Assembly: GCA_023334545.1 (NCBI GenBank)
Contig: JAADVB010000250.1
Coordinates: forward strand, 1-25,511
Reading direction: 5' to 3'
Length of the DNA stretch: 25,511 nt
DNA from: Salisapilia sapeloensis
Taxonomy: Eukaryota > Oomycota > Peronosporomycetes > Peronosporales > Salisapiliaceae
Made by a program: the position numbers and the translations under genes. Under the pieces are notes generated by a model, which did no database searches, was not told the DNA's origin, and was given only the letters and a program-made list of their open reading frames with translations. Positions 1-9,934 of this stretch are shown here, one piece after another. Each line of letters opens with the position of its first letter. Positions within the stretch are counted from its first letter, which is position 1.

Positions 1-3000
1 CCGCTGCTCAAAGTCGTCGACGAACCGCTCATGACCGAAATGCTGCCGCCACTGCCGCTCGTACCGTCCGACGTCGAACCAGCCGATATCGTCACTCCAC
101 CGCCGGAACCAGTGTCGCCACTGCCGACAGACACAGAAATTTCACCGCCTGCACCTGTTTGTGACGACCCGCTTCGAATGTCAACAGTTCCTGAGGTTTT
201 CATCAGAGATGCACCACTTCGGATAGCGACTCGACCGGAGTAGTTTCCTGCAGCCGTCTGGATACTTATTTGCCCGCTTGAAGAAGCAAGGGATGCTCCA
301 GATACGATAGAAATCTCGCCGCCTGTTGCTGCTGTCGCTTTACCACCGCCAATAGAAACCACGCCGCCAACATCAAGACTAGAATTTTTGCCTTGTGCGA
401 AGCCAGCTTTCAGGTCAAGATGCCCTCCATTACCTCCATGCTTAGTGCCAGTTGAGAGTCCGCTACCAGAGTGAATTTCAATTGAGCCGCCTTTGCTTCT
501 GTCCGATGTGGTATTTCCAGCTCGTAAGCGAATATGACCGCCATCATTAATAGACCCTACGCCGACTTGAATTGTAATGTTTCCGCCGCCACCTCTCGTA
601 GCATTGCCGGTTGTAAGCGCCAGACCTCCGGAACCAGGAAAGCCGGTAGACGCCCCGGTTGATATATTGATGGCACCGGAAGGTCCTCTATACCCTGCAG
701 GGGGAGTCGAAATTCCGATGTGACCGCTTGAAGTGGTGGCACTTGCACCAGATAAAACCTCGACGTCACCACCGCCATCCATGTGGTGTGTCGAACCACC
801 CCTCACGGTGACGCGGCCACCGCGACCAAACATTCCCGCTCCAACAGAAATTGAGACATTACCGCCTTTACCAGACTTTGAAATACCCGAAGAAATGTCG
901 ACTTTGCCAGATGAAGCATAATTGGCCCGACCAGAAGAAAGACGTACGTCACCGCTTTGTCCGGACTCACCTCCAGACTCGGTACGGATGTCTACGTTTC
1001 CACTCGTGCCGGCAACAGCGTGGCCTGATACTAGACTTAAATTCCCACCTAGTACATCCCTGCTTCTGCCAGCACGCACATCAACATGTCCAGCACCCAT
1101 GCCGCTAGTTCCAGGTGCGATAACAATATGTCCGCTTGTTCCCATGACGGCCGGTCCAGTGTTAATCGAGACGTTACCAGTTCTCGCATTTGCAGACTCC
1201 CCAGAAAAAATATTAACTGACCCGGTATTCAGTGCGTTCTTCTGCAAAGAGTTTCCAGTAGAAATGCTAATGCTTCCGCTTGAAGATTTCGTGGCATTGC
1301 CGGATACTAGGTTCACAGAGCCGCCACTGGAGCCGACAGCTGTACCACCGGTCAAATTGACTGAACCACCCAGATCGTAGAGTTTGTGCCCGCCAAACGC
1401 TGCGCCGCCAGTAAGAGAGACAAAGCCACCGCGACCACCTCTTTTCCTATCAGCGTTCGTTCCAGACCCGCCGGTGATTATCACTCTACCGCCGGATATG
1501 CTAGCCATAGTAGCATTACCAGCTGTTGCTGTAATATTGCCGCCACTACCAAAATGACCAGTTCCGACGAGAGCATTTATGCCTCCGCCGGGCCCATCTT
1601 CAGCATCTCCGGAGGTCAAATTAAGCGCACCAGAGCTCCCCTTGGTGGCGTAACCAGTCGTAACAGAGATCGAACCACTAACCCCACTACTGCCAGCATT
1701 TTCGGTCGAAATATTGATGGCACCACTATGCGCATTCTTGCTGAAGCCCGATTGTAAACTGATGTACCCACCGATGTCTCGGTTCGAGGTTGTGGAACCA
1801 GCAGTAACTGAAACGTCTCCACCGCGATATTTCCCACTGTTGCCCACGCGTACGTCAACGGATCCACTGCGTGACAGGACGGCATTGCCAGTGCGAAGTG
1901 TAAATCCACCCGAATCATCTCTTGCTCCATAGCCTGTACCCATGTAGATGCTACCACTTCCAGCATATCCTCCAGAGTTTACCGTGGAAACATTAATGCT
2001 CCCACTAAACTTTTCCGCCCCTCTGCCTGAGAGTACGTTCACATGCCCTCCAGTGAACTTCTTCGACCAACCTCCTCGAATCGTAATCTCTCCGCCTAAA
2101 ATTACAACAGATTAGCATCACTATTATATGCCTTTACTCTTTAATGCAATATATGAATAATCCCTACCAACGTTCCTACGGACGGCTCCGTAGCCATCAC
2201 CGCCGCTAATAGAAACAGCACCACCAGTGCCTCCGCCTGCGTTTGTTGGATATGTTCCATTTCCGCCGGCCAACAGAACACTTCCCCCGGCGACACCAGC
2301 GCCATGTGTGTTTCCAGCAGTCACAAAGACTCCACCACCATGTCCCTCACGTCCGCTTCCGACACTTAGAACGATATTTCCTCCTGCGCCTTTCAGAGAA
2401 CTTCCAGAGCTGATGTCGAACGACCCGGACGATCCGCCCGTCGAGTTTCCTGATTGGATCCGGACAGTGCCCGATACACCAAACTTTCCAGCATTTGCAG
2501 TTTGGAAAGCCAAGTTGCCACTCGATGACCGCACCCCTGTCCCGCTACGAAGACCGATATTGCCACCGGTGGCTGCAATCGCCTTACCTCCAATAGCCGT
2601 AATGGCGCCACCAACATCCCTCTCTTTATTCGTACCGTAAGCCAGACCACCACGAAGTTGAATGGGACCGCCGTTGCCACCATCAGAATAGTGCGTGCTA
2701 GTTCCAGCACCGGCTCGGATTGAGACGCGACCACCAACTTTACCGTCTCCTGTATAGCATCAAAATATCATTAGTACTCGCACAATTCACAGCTAAGCAT
2801 GCTTGCAAAAAAAAATTACTTTTTGTGTCGCCTGCAGTGATATTGGCATCGCCACCATTCTTCATGTCGCCAGATCCTACTTTAACGATAAAGTCTCCTC
2901 CGTGGCCATGCTTAGCAGACCCCGTCGTAACTTCAACTCGACCCGAATCGGCCCAAGTTGCCTTGCCAGTTTTAATTGAAACCGATCCGGAGCCACCAGC

Positions 3001-6000
3001 TCTGCCAGCCTTAGCAGTTTGAACGCCGATACTTCCACTGGTGGTCTGAGTAGACCTACCACTTGTAATCGTAATCTGGCCACCCGTTTGCATAGCTATT
3101 GTTTCGCCAGCCGTGATACCAATGTCACCACCAGGGCCTTTGTTGCCACTTCCAACTGCAAGATCAATGACGCCTCCGCTTCCCATATTCGCCTTGCCAG
3201 TTTGAATCGAAACAGCGCCAGTGGTGCCATATGAGCTGTTGCCCGTAGTAATGGACACTAGCCCGCTCACTCCCTTCACACCAGCTTTTGCAGTTCGAAG
3301 TGTTATCGCACCGCTCGAAGTTTGCTTCCCGTAGCCTGTTTGCAGTTGGATGTCACCACCACGGCCGAATCGAGCGAAGCCGCCTTCAGCATAGATATCA
3401 CCACCTTCATCAGAGTAACTTGATCCTCTAGAAGCGCCACCGTACAAAGCCACGCGACCTCCGTCACCGCCATCGACAAAGTCCTCGTTTCTGCCTTCCC
3501 CGCCAGTGATTGTTACAGAACCCCCTTGCTTGGCTTCCGCTTTCGTCTCACCTGCCGTAATGTCAATGTCACCTCCGTCGCCCACGTCGCCAGTACCGAC
3601 CAGAAACATCAAGTCTCCTCCGTGGCCTCCAACAGCATTTCCAGTGGTCATCGTCATAGCCCCGCTGCGCCCGTCAGTTGATTCACCTGTTTTTAGTGAC
3701 ACACCTCCACTTGATCCTGCGTCCCCAGCTTCAGGTGTCATAAGCGTAATATCGCCACTTGAGGTCTTCGCGCTTGCACCTGAACGGATCAGAACGTAGC
3801 CACCGGTTTGAATGTCCAACGTGCGTCCAGCATCGATCGTTACAGCGCCGCCTTCACCGATATCTCCCACTCCTACCGTGACACCAATCGAGCCGCCAGA
3901 GCCATAATTAGCTTGTCCAGTTGCCAAGTCTATCGGCCCAGAGTCACCTAAATGCGATTCACCCGTGGAAATGGTAACGCCACCACTGACGCCTCCAGTA
4001 CCAGATTTCGCAGTTCGCAATAAAATAGCGCCACTTGTTGTCCCGGAGCTGTAGCCTGAGTTTAAGTCAATTGATCCACCGTAGCCTTGAAACGCAAACC
4101 CGCCTTCCGCTTTGACGCTGCCTCCGTTGTCCAACTTGTGAGAGCCACGAGCCTCGCCGCCTTTAAACTTAACGTCTCCGCCATCGCCACCATCTAAAGA
4201 GTGCATTGAAGACCCGAGGCCTCCGTTAAGAGATACATCACCACCTTTACGCCCAGGTGCAGCTGTCTCACCAGCTTCCACTCGAAATTCGCCGCCATTA
4301 TCTAAATTGCCGGATCCAATGGACACCGTAACGGATCCACCATGACCGGCATGGGCTCTTCCGGTTTCAAGTGAATAACCGCCACTGTCTCCATTGCTCG
4401 ATCTTCCGGTGGAGACGCTAACACCACCACTGGTCGATTCCGATCCGGATGAAGGCGTACGCAAAGCGATATTACCACTATGTGTTGTCATGCTCGTACC
4501 AGCCGAAAGTGTAATATCGCCTCCGTCACCAACGGTACCATCACCTGCAAGAAGATTGATGCTACCGCCTTTGTCCCGAGTGGCGCGTCCGTACGACTTC
4601 CCTCCTTTCAGATTCAAATCCCCTCCGTCGCCGCCATCACCAGCACTATCACTCCATCCAACACCACCCGAAACGCTTACATCTCCGCCTGCTGCATTGT
4701 CTGCTGTCGTGGCTCCGGCCCGAAGTGCTATAGGACCTCCTTTACTACCCGCGTTTGTTCCGACGCTCAGCTCGATCGCCCCAGAACGGTGGTCAGAATC
4801 TCCGGTCGTCATTGAGATGTCACCACTGATGGCATGCGATGCTTCTCCCGTTGTCATCGCTATACTACCAGAGTTACCGTCGTCTACTCCAGGTGCTGTC
4901 CCGACGTTCACTCCACCTGAGCTTGTAGTAAACGACTTTCCGCCCATTATGTCCACATTTCCGCCTTTGTAGAAGGTGCTGTCACCGCCTTCGAGTGAAA
5001 CAGCGCCACCAATTCCATCGTCCGCATGACCGCCAGTCAGTTTGATACCTCCTCCTGATGGAGCCTCGTTCGGTTCGGCATGGACTCCAAGCGTCATGCC
5101 ACCCGCGATCCGTACCGTCCCGCCTTTACCTCCGTTATCCGCCATTCCATCTCCAGCAGCTACGTTGATTTCACCACCGACTCCGTCCTCGCCAATCGAA
5201 TTTCCGCCACGGACATCGACCATACCGATCGAGCTAGAATCCGAATTTCCAGTATAAATGCGCACGTCACCCGAAGCATCTTCGACCGTGTCACCTGATT
5301 TGAGGGAGAGGTCACCTGACTTGCCCACTGACGAGTCGCTACTCTCGATCGAAATTGCTCCCGAGGCGCTCTTATCATTCGATGGAGTTTGAATAACAAT
5401 GGGGCCGCTCATTCCCGTACCACTCTTTCCTGACTGCAACTCAAGTTTGCCACCTTGAGCATCGGAGCTTGTTCCCGCTCGTAAACTGAGATCGCCGCCC
5501 TTTCCCGTCAAGGCACTACCGACGGTAATGCCAATGTTTCCAGTTGTACCTTCGTTTGAATCTCCTGAAGAAATGCTGACACCACCCGAGTTGGCGACAG
5601 CAGCGCCACTCGAGATCGACACCAATCCACTGGAGCCTGTTGATCCGGAGCTAGCCGAACTTAGCTCCACCAGACCGCTTGAATCCATCTTACTTTGTCC
5701 ACTTCGGAAGCTCAGTGCCCCACCAGTGCCAGCGACCGCGCTACCTCCGTGCACGGCAACACCACCACCGAAAGAGTCGCTTGAAATACCCGCTGCTGAG
5801 CCACCGGTAATTGAAGTATGTCCACCAAAGGATGTATCGGCGTGAAGACTGTCACCACCAGTAAGCGTAGTCCGACCTCCAGTCGCATGGTTCTTAATCG
5901 TAGATCCTCCTGTCAGTCGAAGAGCTGCACCGTATGCAGCATTGGACTGGCCCGACCCGATCGAAATCGAACCAGCATCCGATGACGCAGAATCCCCAGA

Positions 6001-6700
6001 GCTGATTTGCACTGGACCCGTTGTCGCCGCAGCTGATGTGCCAGATCGGATGAATATGGCACCCGTAGCTGCCTCCAAGGAAGATCCTGCGGCAGTCTCA
6101 AGCGTCAAATCCCCCGTCGGAGCCTTCTCGGAGCGACCTGTGGTAATGCTGACCGCACCACCAGGAGAGTTCCCAGAGTTCCCCGCAGACAAGGACAGGT
6201 CACCACCTTTATGTTGTTCCGAAGAGCCAGTCGAGATGGAGATCGACCCGGCATCATCCTGAATCGACGCGCCGGTCGAAAGTTCCAGTGGACCGGATCT
6301 TCCGAAGGCCGATGCTCCCGTAGTTAGCGACAGCATTCCAGAGTTACCACTCTCAGTAGCACGGGCACTCTGGATGTTCACATCGCCACTTGACGCCAGA
6401 CTCCCTCCAGACTGAATTGAAACCGCGCCGCCAGCTATCCCACCAGATCCACCAGCCAAATCGATGGCGCCACCACGGCCAAACTCAGAATGCCCTCCCT
6501 CTATGTTGACCGCCCCTCCTGCCACCGAATCATCAGGATTTGTTATTCCAAACCCGTCTCCGCCGAAGATCTCCACAGCTCCTCCACGTCCGCGATTCTC
6601 GTGAAGACCATGGCCGCCAGTAATCTGGACTTTTGATCCCGGCATGTTAAAGCGCGTGTCGTCGCCGGCCTGCAACGTCACGTCACCACCCGACAGCACG
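1..6700 (-). repeat. Protein-level tandem repeat array (15-residue unit, super-repeats of about 150-390 residues)
   Basis: The shortest regular unit is 15 residues, G-x-[VIL]-x-[VIL]-x-x-G-x-[SA]-x(4)-[SG]; around 5260-5560 eight or more units follow one another without a gap. Units with longer turns (17-23 residues, often GG-D/E-G or charged) are interspersed. The marker GG-[DNKR]-GG-x-h-x-h-x-[GA]-G recurs with its first codon at 5133, 4635, 4191, 3471, 2681, 1439 and 437. After removing introns the spacings are 166, 148, 240, 240, 390 and 334 residues, so the array has a higher order. Each super-repeat begins with long-turn units and then runs into 15-residue units, with shared phrases such as TSSGAI-x-LRTAK. 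DNA copies are diverged, so the duplications look old. The alternating hydrophobic pattern suggests a beta-solenoid (inference). Confidence 0.85.
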
Positions 6701-7404
6701 TTCACCGATGATTGATCAATAACCGTCGCGTAGTCCCTCCCGTCCGACGTGAGGCCGCGCACAGTGGCGCTTCCACCCACTTTCGGGATCTCCTGCTGCA
6801 CGATGACATCCCCGACGACAATTGTCTCTACACATAATAACACGTCGTCAGATACCTAGTCTACTTTTGAAGCCTGTATCCAAGAATCCAAATTACCGGG
6901 AACGACCAGCGCAGGACATGGTGAATCCATCACTAGGGACTTGCACGTGCTGCCGTAGCTATCCTCGATTGCTATGCACGTCGAGTTCGACGCACACCAG
7001 GCACACTGCGACAGCGCTGCGCAGCTGGCACAGTTGCTCACGATCTCGCAGTGTGGATTGATCGGACACTCCGCCGTCTGCCCGATCCAGTCACCACACC
7101 ACGCACTCTTCGACTGCTGGAACGGTCCATTTGCGTTCCCCGGTACACACATCATCGTCGAACGGCAGAAACCGCAGTCCGGTTGAGATGCACACACCGA
7201 GCAAGTGTCCATAGCGTCCCAGTAGCGCAAATTTGGCGGCGGAGATAGCGCCGAGCAGTTCGTCTGAGACGTCTGGCTCGATACCTTCCACTGCGAATTC
7301 GCATTCGTAGCTGCCAGCGCACCAGCAGGTGGGTGGAAGATTGTGACTACCAAGGCAATCGCAGCCTTCCACGCACCTCGTACAGTGAGCTTCAGCTTTT
7401 TCAT
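1..7404 (-). CDS. Giant secreted PSI-domain / glycine-rich beta-solenoid repeat protein (3' end beyond window)
   Basis: Four exons seen: 7404-6897, 6827-2820, 2749-2168 and 2095-1 (open to the edge), at least 2,397 residues. The introns (69, 70 and 72 bp) have GTAATT, GTAATT and GTAGGG donors, branch-like CTGAC, TACTAAT and GCTAAT, and TAG/CAG acceptors; all are phase 1. Residues 1-31 form a signal peptide (basic start, hydrophobic core about 13-23, then AGALA). Residues 50-163 hold 16 cysteines in two parallel 8-Cys modules (C50,68,71,77,80,86,103,113 and C119,125,128,134,137,143,154,163), each with CxxC, C-G/A-F/W-C spacing typical of PSI (plexin-semaphorin-integrin) domains. From about residue 215 everything is Gly/Ser/Thr-rich repeat with alternating V/I/L; I found no Cys there. 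ATG 7404 was chosen over in-frame ATG 7527 because an initiator lies between them and it places the hydrophobic stretch as a signal peptide. Inference: extracellular or cell-surface fibrous protein. I do not recognise a named family for the whole protein; exact function unknown. Confidence 0.85.
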
Positions 7405-7502
7405 TTTTCCTCGCTCGCTCTTCTTCCCCGTCGTCCTCGCTATCCTCGTCGTCGCTTCCTTGCTTGGTATCCTAGTCTGCTTGCTAGCTTGGTCAAGATT
7501 TT

Positions 7503-7513
7503 CTAGAATGAGG
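7503..7513 (-). promoter_or_regulatory. Oomycete-type initiator for the giant PSI-repeat gene
   Basis: On the minus strand this reads CCTCATTCTAG, a full match to the oomycete Inr core YTCANTYY, followed by an A-rich stretch. Transcription from its A (about 7509) would give a 5' leader of about 105 nt to ATG 7404 and exclude the in-frame ATG at 7527. It is a sequence match only. Confidence 0.5.
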
Positions 7514-8047
7514 TCTATTTCTTCCATGATATCCGCCGTAGAAAGAAAGCATGTCAACGAGAGCCACTCAAATCAGGTAAAATCTGCGTCTATGTATCCG
7601 AATAAAAGATTTCTTCTGCTCTTTGCGAGAGGATTTCCCGCTAGGACGTGCACGTGTTCCAGGAGGGTAGAGCTCCTGGCGGCATGCCTGCGATCTATAG
7701 AAAAAGCGGCACGTGCCATGACAGAGGAGCGCATGTGCTTCCTACGAATTGACTTTCACTTACACGAGTTTGTATTTATCCTATAGCAGTATGCATCGCA
7801 TACAGCCACGCCGTCGCCAACGGTTACTTCCATACTTATCATCGACGCCAATCGTGACCGCGATGCCGTTTTATCGGAATGGGTATACTTTGTAGAAAAG
7901 TCCCAGAATTTCACGGTCACTTGGGCACATGTACCAAATCAGACGTCAAACAGCTGCTGACCAGCACTCAGAAGAACAATCAACCAACACTTTGACATGA
8001 AAGGCATCAACTTCGGATTTGATATGCAAATGACTACAAAGTATACT
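7514..8047. other. Intergenic: bZIP 3' flank and upstream region of the giant PSI-repeat gene
   Basis: No supportable gene in these 534 bases. The part near the giant gene carries ACGT-core palindromes and an inverted repeat CCAGGAG-7 nt-CTCCTGG at 7659-7679. The remainder should contain the 3' UTR of the bZIP gene. Confidence 0.6.
7646..7717. promoter_or_regulatory. Cluster of ACGT-core palindromes (G-box type) upstream of the giant gene
   Basis: ACGTGCACGT at 7646-7655 overlaps CACGTG at 7651-7656, and GGCACGTGCC lies at 7708-7717; GGCATGCC at 7681-7688 is also a perfect palindrome. They sit about 140-210 bp upstream of the predicted start of transcription at 7509. ACGT cores are the classical binding sites of bZIP factors and CACGTG also binds bHLH factors. 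Binding here is an inference. Confidence 0.35.
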
Positions 8048-9403
8048 TTAGGCAAAGACGCGGACCTTTCCGAAAGCAAACGTGTCTGGCATGTCGCCTG
8101 CTCGAGCAAGTGGCTCTATCGCTGTCAAGTGCTGAGTAGCCACGCTCGCACGGCGATGCTTTCGCAGAAGCTTCGCTTGGTCCGACTTCGCATGAGGCTT
8201 TCGGGTTGGCAAGAGACTCACGGGCAGGTCAACGAAATGCTTTTGCCACAAGTGGTACATGGATAAGACGACTACGAGCGTAACGACGTTTAAAAAGACA
8301 GCCGCGGCCGTCTCCGACGTCAATAGATAGGACCCGACGGCGCAAACGTTGGACCATAGATAACTTCTCATGGGGAAAGCTGGACTCGTGTCAGCCATCT
8401 CGTCTGAAAGCGAGTGCAGTACCCGACCAGAACCTCGTACGTGATAGACGCCGTCGATGCCATTGTCTACGTCTGCAACAATCGCCAAACTGAAGAGCGA
8501 TGCGCCCACGGCGAAACTTGCGAGCGAAAAGCTGGAAATAGGAGATCTTGTGCCAGCCTCCTGAATCGAAGAGCTCTGCCACAGCGCCTGCTCCACGACT
8601 GTATCCTCTTTGGATTTAGGATCGATGCCCTGGAGATCCAACTCGCCGTCGCGGGTATCGATGGCCGACGGACTCCATGATTGCATCTTGGGGATCGCCG
8701 ACGGTTCGACCGCAGAACTCACGAAAGAGCGCAAAAACTCGTTCTGTTCTCGTAGTGCCTTGTTCTCTGCACGCAGAGCAGCAATCGTGCTATTCTGCTC
8801 GTGCTGCGTCCGCGTCAGATCGGTCACTTGAGCCTGTAGATCGTCTAATCTGGCCTTACGTCGCTGGCGACTGCGGTTAGCACTTTCTCGGTTCTTCATC
8901 TGCCGTATTTCTCGCTTGGATCGCTTCGTGTCCCCCTGCTCGCTGCTGTGGTCGGAGCTTGAGTCGTCCGATAGCAGGCGCTTGTGCCCAACTGTGGGGC
9001 ATGTGGCAATGTCAGAAACTGGCAAGCGGGGAATGAAAGGCATGGGCTGCAGTGCCACTTGTCTAGGTGGTGCCGTCGCCTTGCTTGTCTTGTCCGCTGG
9101 TAGTCGGCTGATGGGAATTTTGGTAACCGGCTCTACTTTCGACACAGTCGACTCACTATTTGCTGCAGATCCAATTGTCATCGACTCGGCACTAGGAGTT
9201 ACATCGGATGGAGTGTGGGTGCTAGGCTGGTCTTCACTTGCAACTGTAGAGGTCCAGGAAGGCAGTGAGAGTGGCTCCGAGAACAGGTCCACGTCCGGGA
9301 GCAAAGGCTCCGAGTCGAATCCTGCCAAGAGTGAGTCCAGAGAGTCCAACTCTATGGCTGGTACAACGCCTGACACCTCGTCGTTGCACTCTAGTTGACT
9401 CAT
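8048..9403 (-). CDS. bZIP transcription factor with two C-terminal hydrophobic (probable transmembrane) segments
   Basis: Intronless, 451 aa. The N-terminus is acidic and hydrophobic (residues 15-50, DSLDSLLAGFD-type), like a transactivation domain. The basic region is about 160-185, with N171-x7-R179 (NRESANRSRQRRKAR), so the canonical DNA-contact Asn is kept. The zipper continues in heptads L189, L196, Q203, L210, L217, L224, predicting a homo- or heterodimer. Downstream, residues 291-311 and 365-386 are long hydrophobic stretches without charges except at their ends, followed by a basic tail (401-418). This suggests a membrane-anchored bZIP, like ATF6/CREB3 or plant bZIP17/28, though those have one membrane helix. 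R347-S-Y-L fits the loose RxxL site-1-protease motif (weak). ATG 9403 was chosen because an initiator lies at about 9500 and the upstream in-frame extension is not protein-like. Confident bZIP; tethering is inferred. Confidence 0.9.
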   Translation of the reverse strand: MSQLECNDEVSGVVPAIELDSLDSLLAGFDSEPLLPDVDLFSEPLSLPSWTSTVASEDQPSTHTPSDVTPSAESMTIGSAANSESTVSKVEPVTKIPISRLPADKTSKATAPPRQVALQPMPFIPRLPVSDIATCPTVGHKRLLSDDSSSDHSSEQGDTKRSKREIRQMKNRESANRSRQRRKARLDDLQAQVTDLTRTQHEQNSTIAALRAENKALREQNEFLRSFVSSAVEPSAIPKMQSWSPSAIDTRDGELDLQGIDPKSKEDTVVEQALWQSSSIQEAGTRSPISSFSLASFAVGASLFSLAIVADVDNGIDGVYHVRGSGRVLHSLSDEMADTSPAFPMRSYLWSNVCAVGSYLLTSETAAAVFLNVVTLVVVLSMYHLWQKHFVDLPVSLLPTRKPHAKSDQAKLLRKHRRASVATQHLTAIEPLARAGDMPDTFAFGKVRVFA

Positions 9404-9934
9404 GAATAAGCTTCGCCTTGCCTCGGTCGAGCGAAGAGAAAAAGTGCCTCCATGCCAGGTGCACGGTGCCAAGTGCTGTCGACGCGTGATTGGGTGGAAT
9501 GAACCAATCGGGAGAAGATCGGTTCCGTTTGTTAGAAACAATAATAGAAAACGTATGCCTGGTATGGTTTCGAACCGTGCAAGCATCACTCTCCAGGATG
9601 CAAGCAACTCGATTGAAAGCTTAGTCACGTTTTCATTTGAATCAACAATACTCGAGTAAGATTGAGATTGAGAAGACAACGCTATGGCATCGTGTTTGCA
9701 AGTTCTGGTAAAATTCCAAGCGGATGTGGATCGATATATTGGCATCTTCAAAGTGGGATCCTACTTTAGTGTCCAAGTTTCCGCTTTTCTGCGAAATCCC
9801 GTGTTGTGCTGGTCAGAGCACTTAATTCCACGCTTTGAGAGAGTTGGCTATAATTATAAAGCATACGCACAAATTAGAGTTGGACCGATGACACTTGGAA
9901 GGACTTCAAGACACAATTGTTTTATTTCTTGGAA
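9404..9934. other. Intergenic: bZIP promoter and transporter 3' flank
   Basis: No supportable gene in these 531 bases. An open frame continues upstream of ATG 9403 to about 9751, but its residues look like translated leader. The only signals I can point to are the initiator and CCAAT motifs near 9491-9509. Confidence 0.6.
9491..9509 (-). promoter_or_regulatory. Initiator flanked by CCAAT motifs, bZIP gene
   Basis: The minus strand reads GGTTCATTCCACCCA at 9505-9491; TTCATTCC matches the oomycete Inr YTCANTYY exactly. A CCAAT motif follows on the same strand (CCCAATCACG), and one occurs on the opposite strand at 9504-9508. A start near 9500 gives a leader of about 97 nt to ATG 9403. Confidence 0.5.

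Noticed and set aside
2393-3083. Minus-strand frames 2393-2737 and 2877-3083
   Set aside because: Frame-shifted readings of exon 3 and exon 2 of the giant gene; the Gly-rich frame continues through both.
31-6262. Many plus-strand proline-rich open frames (for example 31-243, 922-1380, 4394-4972, 5528-5845)
   Set aside because: They are the antisense of Gly codons (GGN gives NCC, Pro) in the giant repeat gene and stay open only because of its composition.
1-6843. CRISPR-like or DNA tandem-repeat array in the repetitive left third
   Set aside because: The periodicity is at protein level only; DNA units differ in sequence and length and no spacer-repeat structure exists.
6828-6866. Alternative 39-bp first intron of the giant gene (donor GTAGAC after the Q-A-S-K codons)
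   Set aside because: It keeps frame, but it is shorter than any other intron here. The 69-bp GTAATT...CTGAC...TAG option has the right size, donor and branch sequence.
7405-7557. N-terminal extension of the giant protein to TTG 7557 or ATG 7527
   Set aside because: TTG is not a credible start, and ATG 7527 lies upstream of the initiator at 7503-7513; it would also bury the signal peptide.
9404-9751. 116-residue N-terminal extension of the bZIP protein
   Set aside because: Upstream of or spanning the initiator near 9500, and not protein-like; probably leader sequence.
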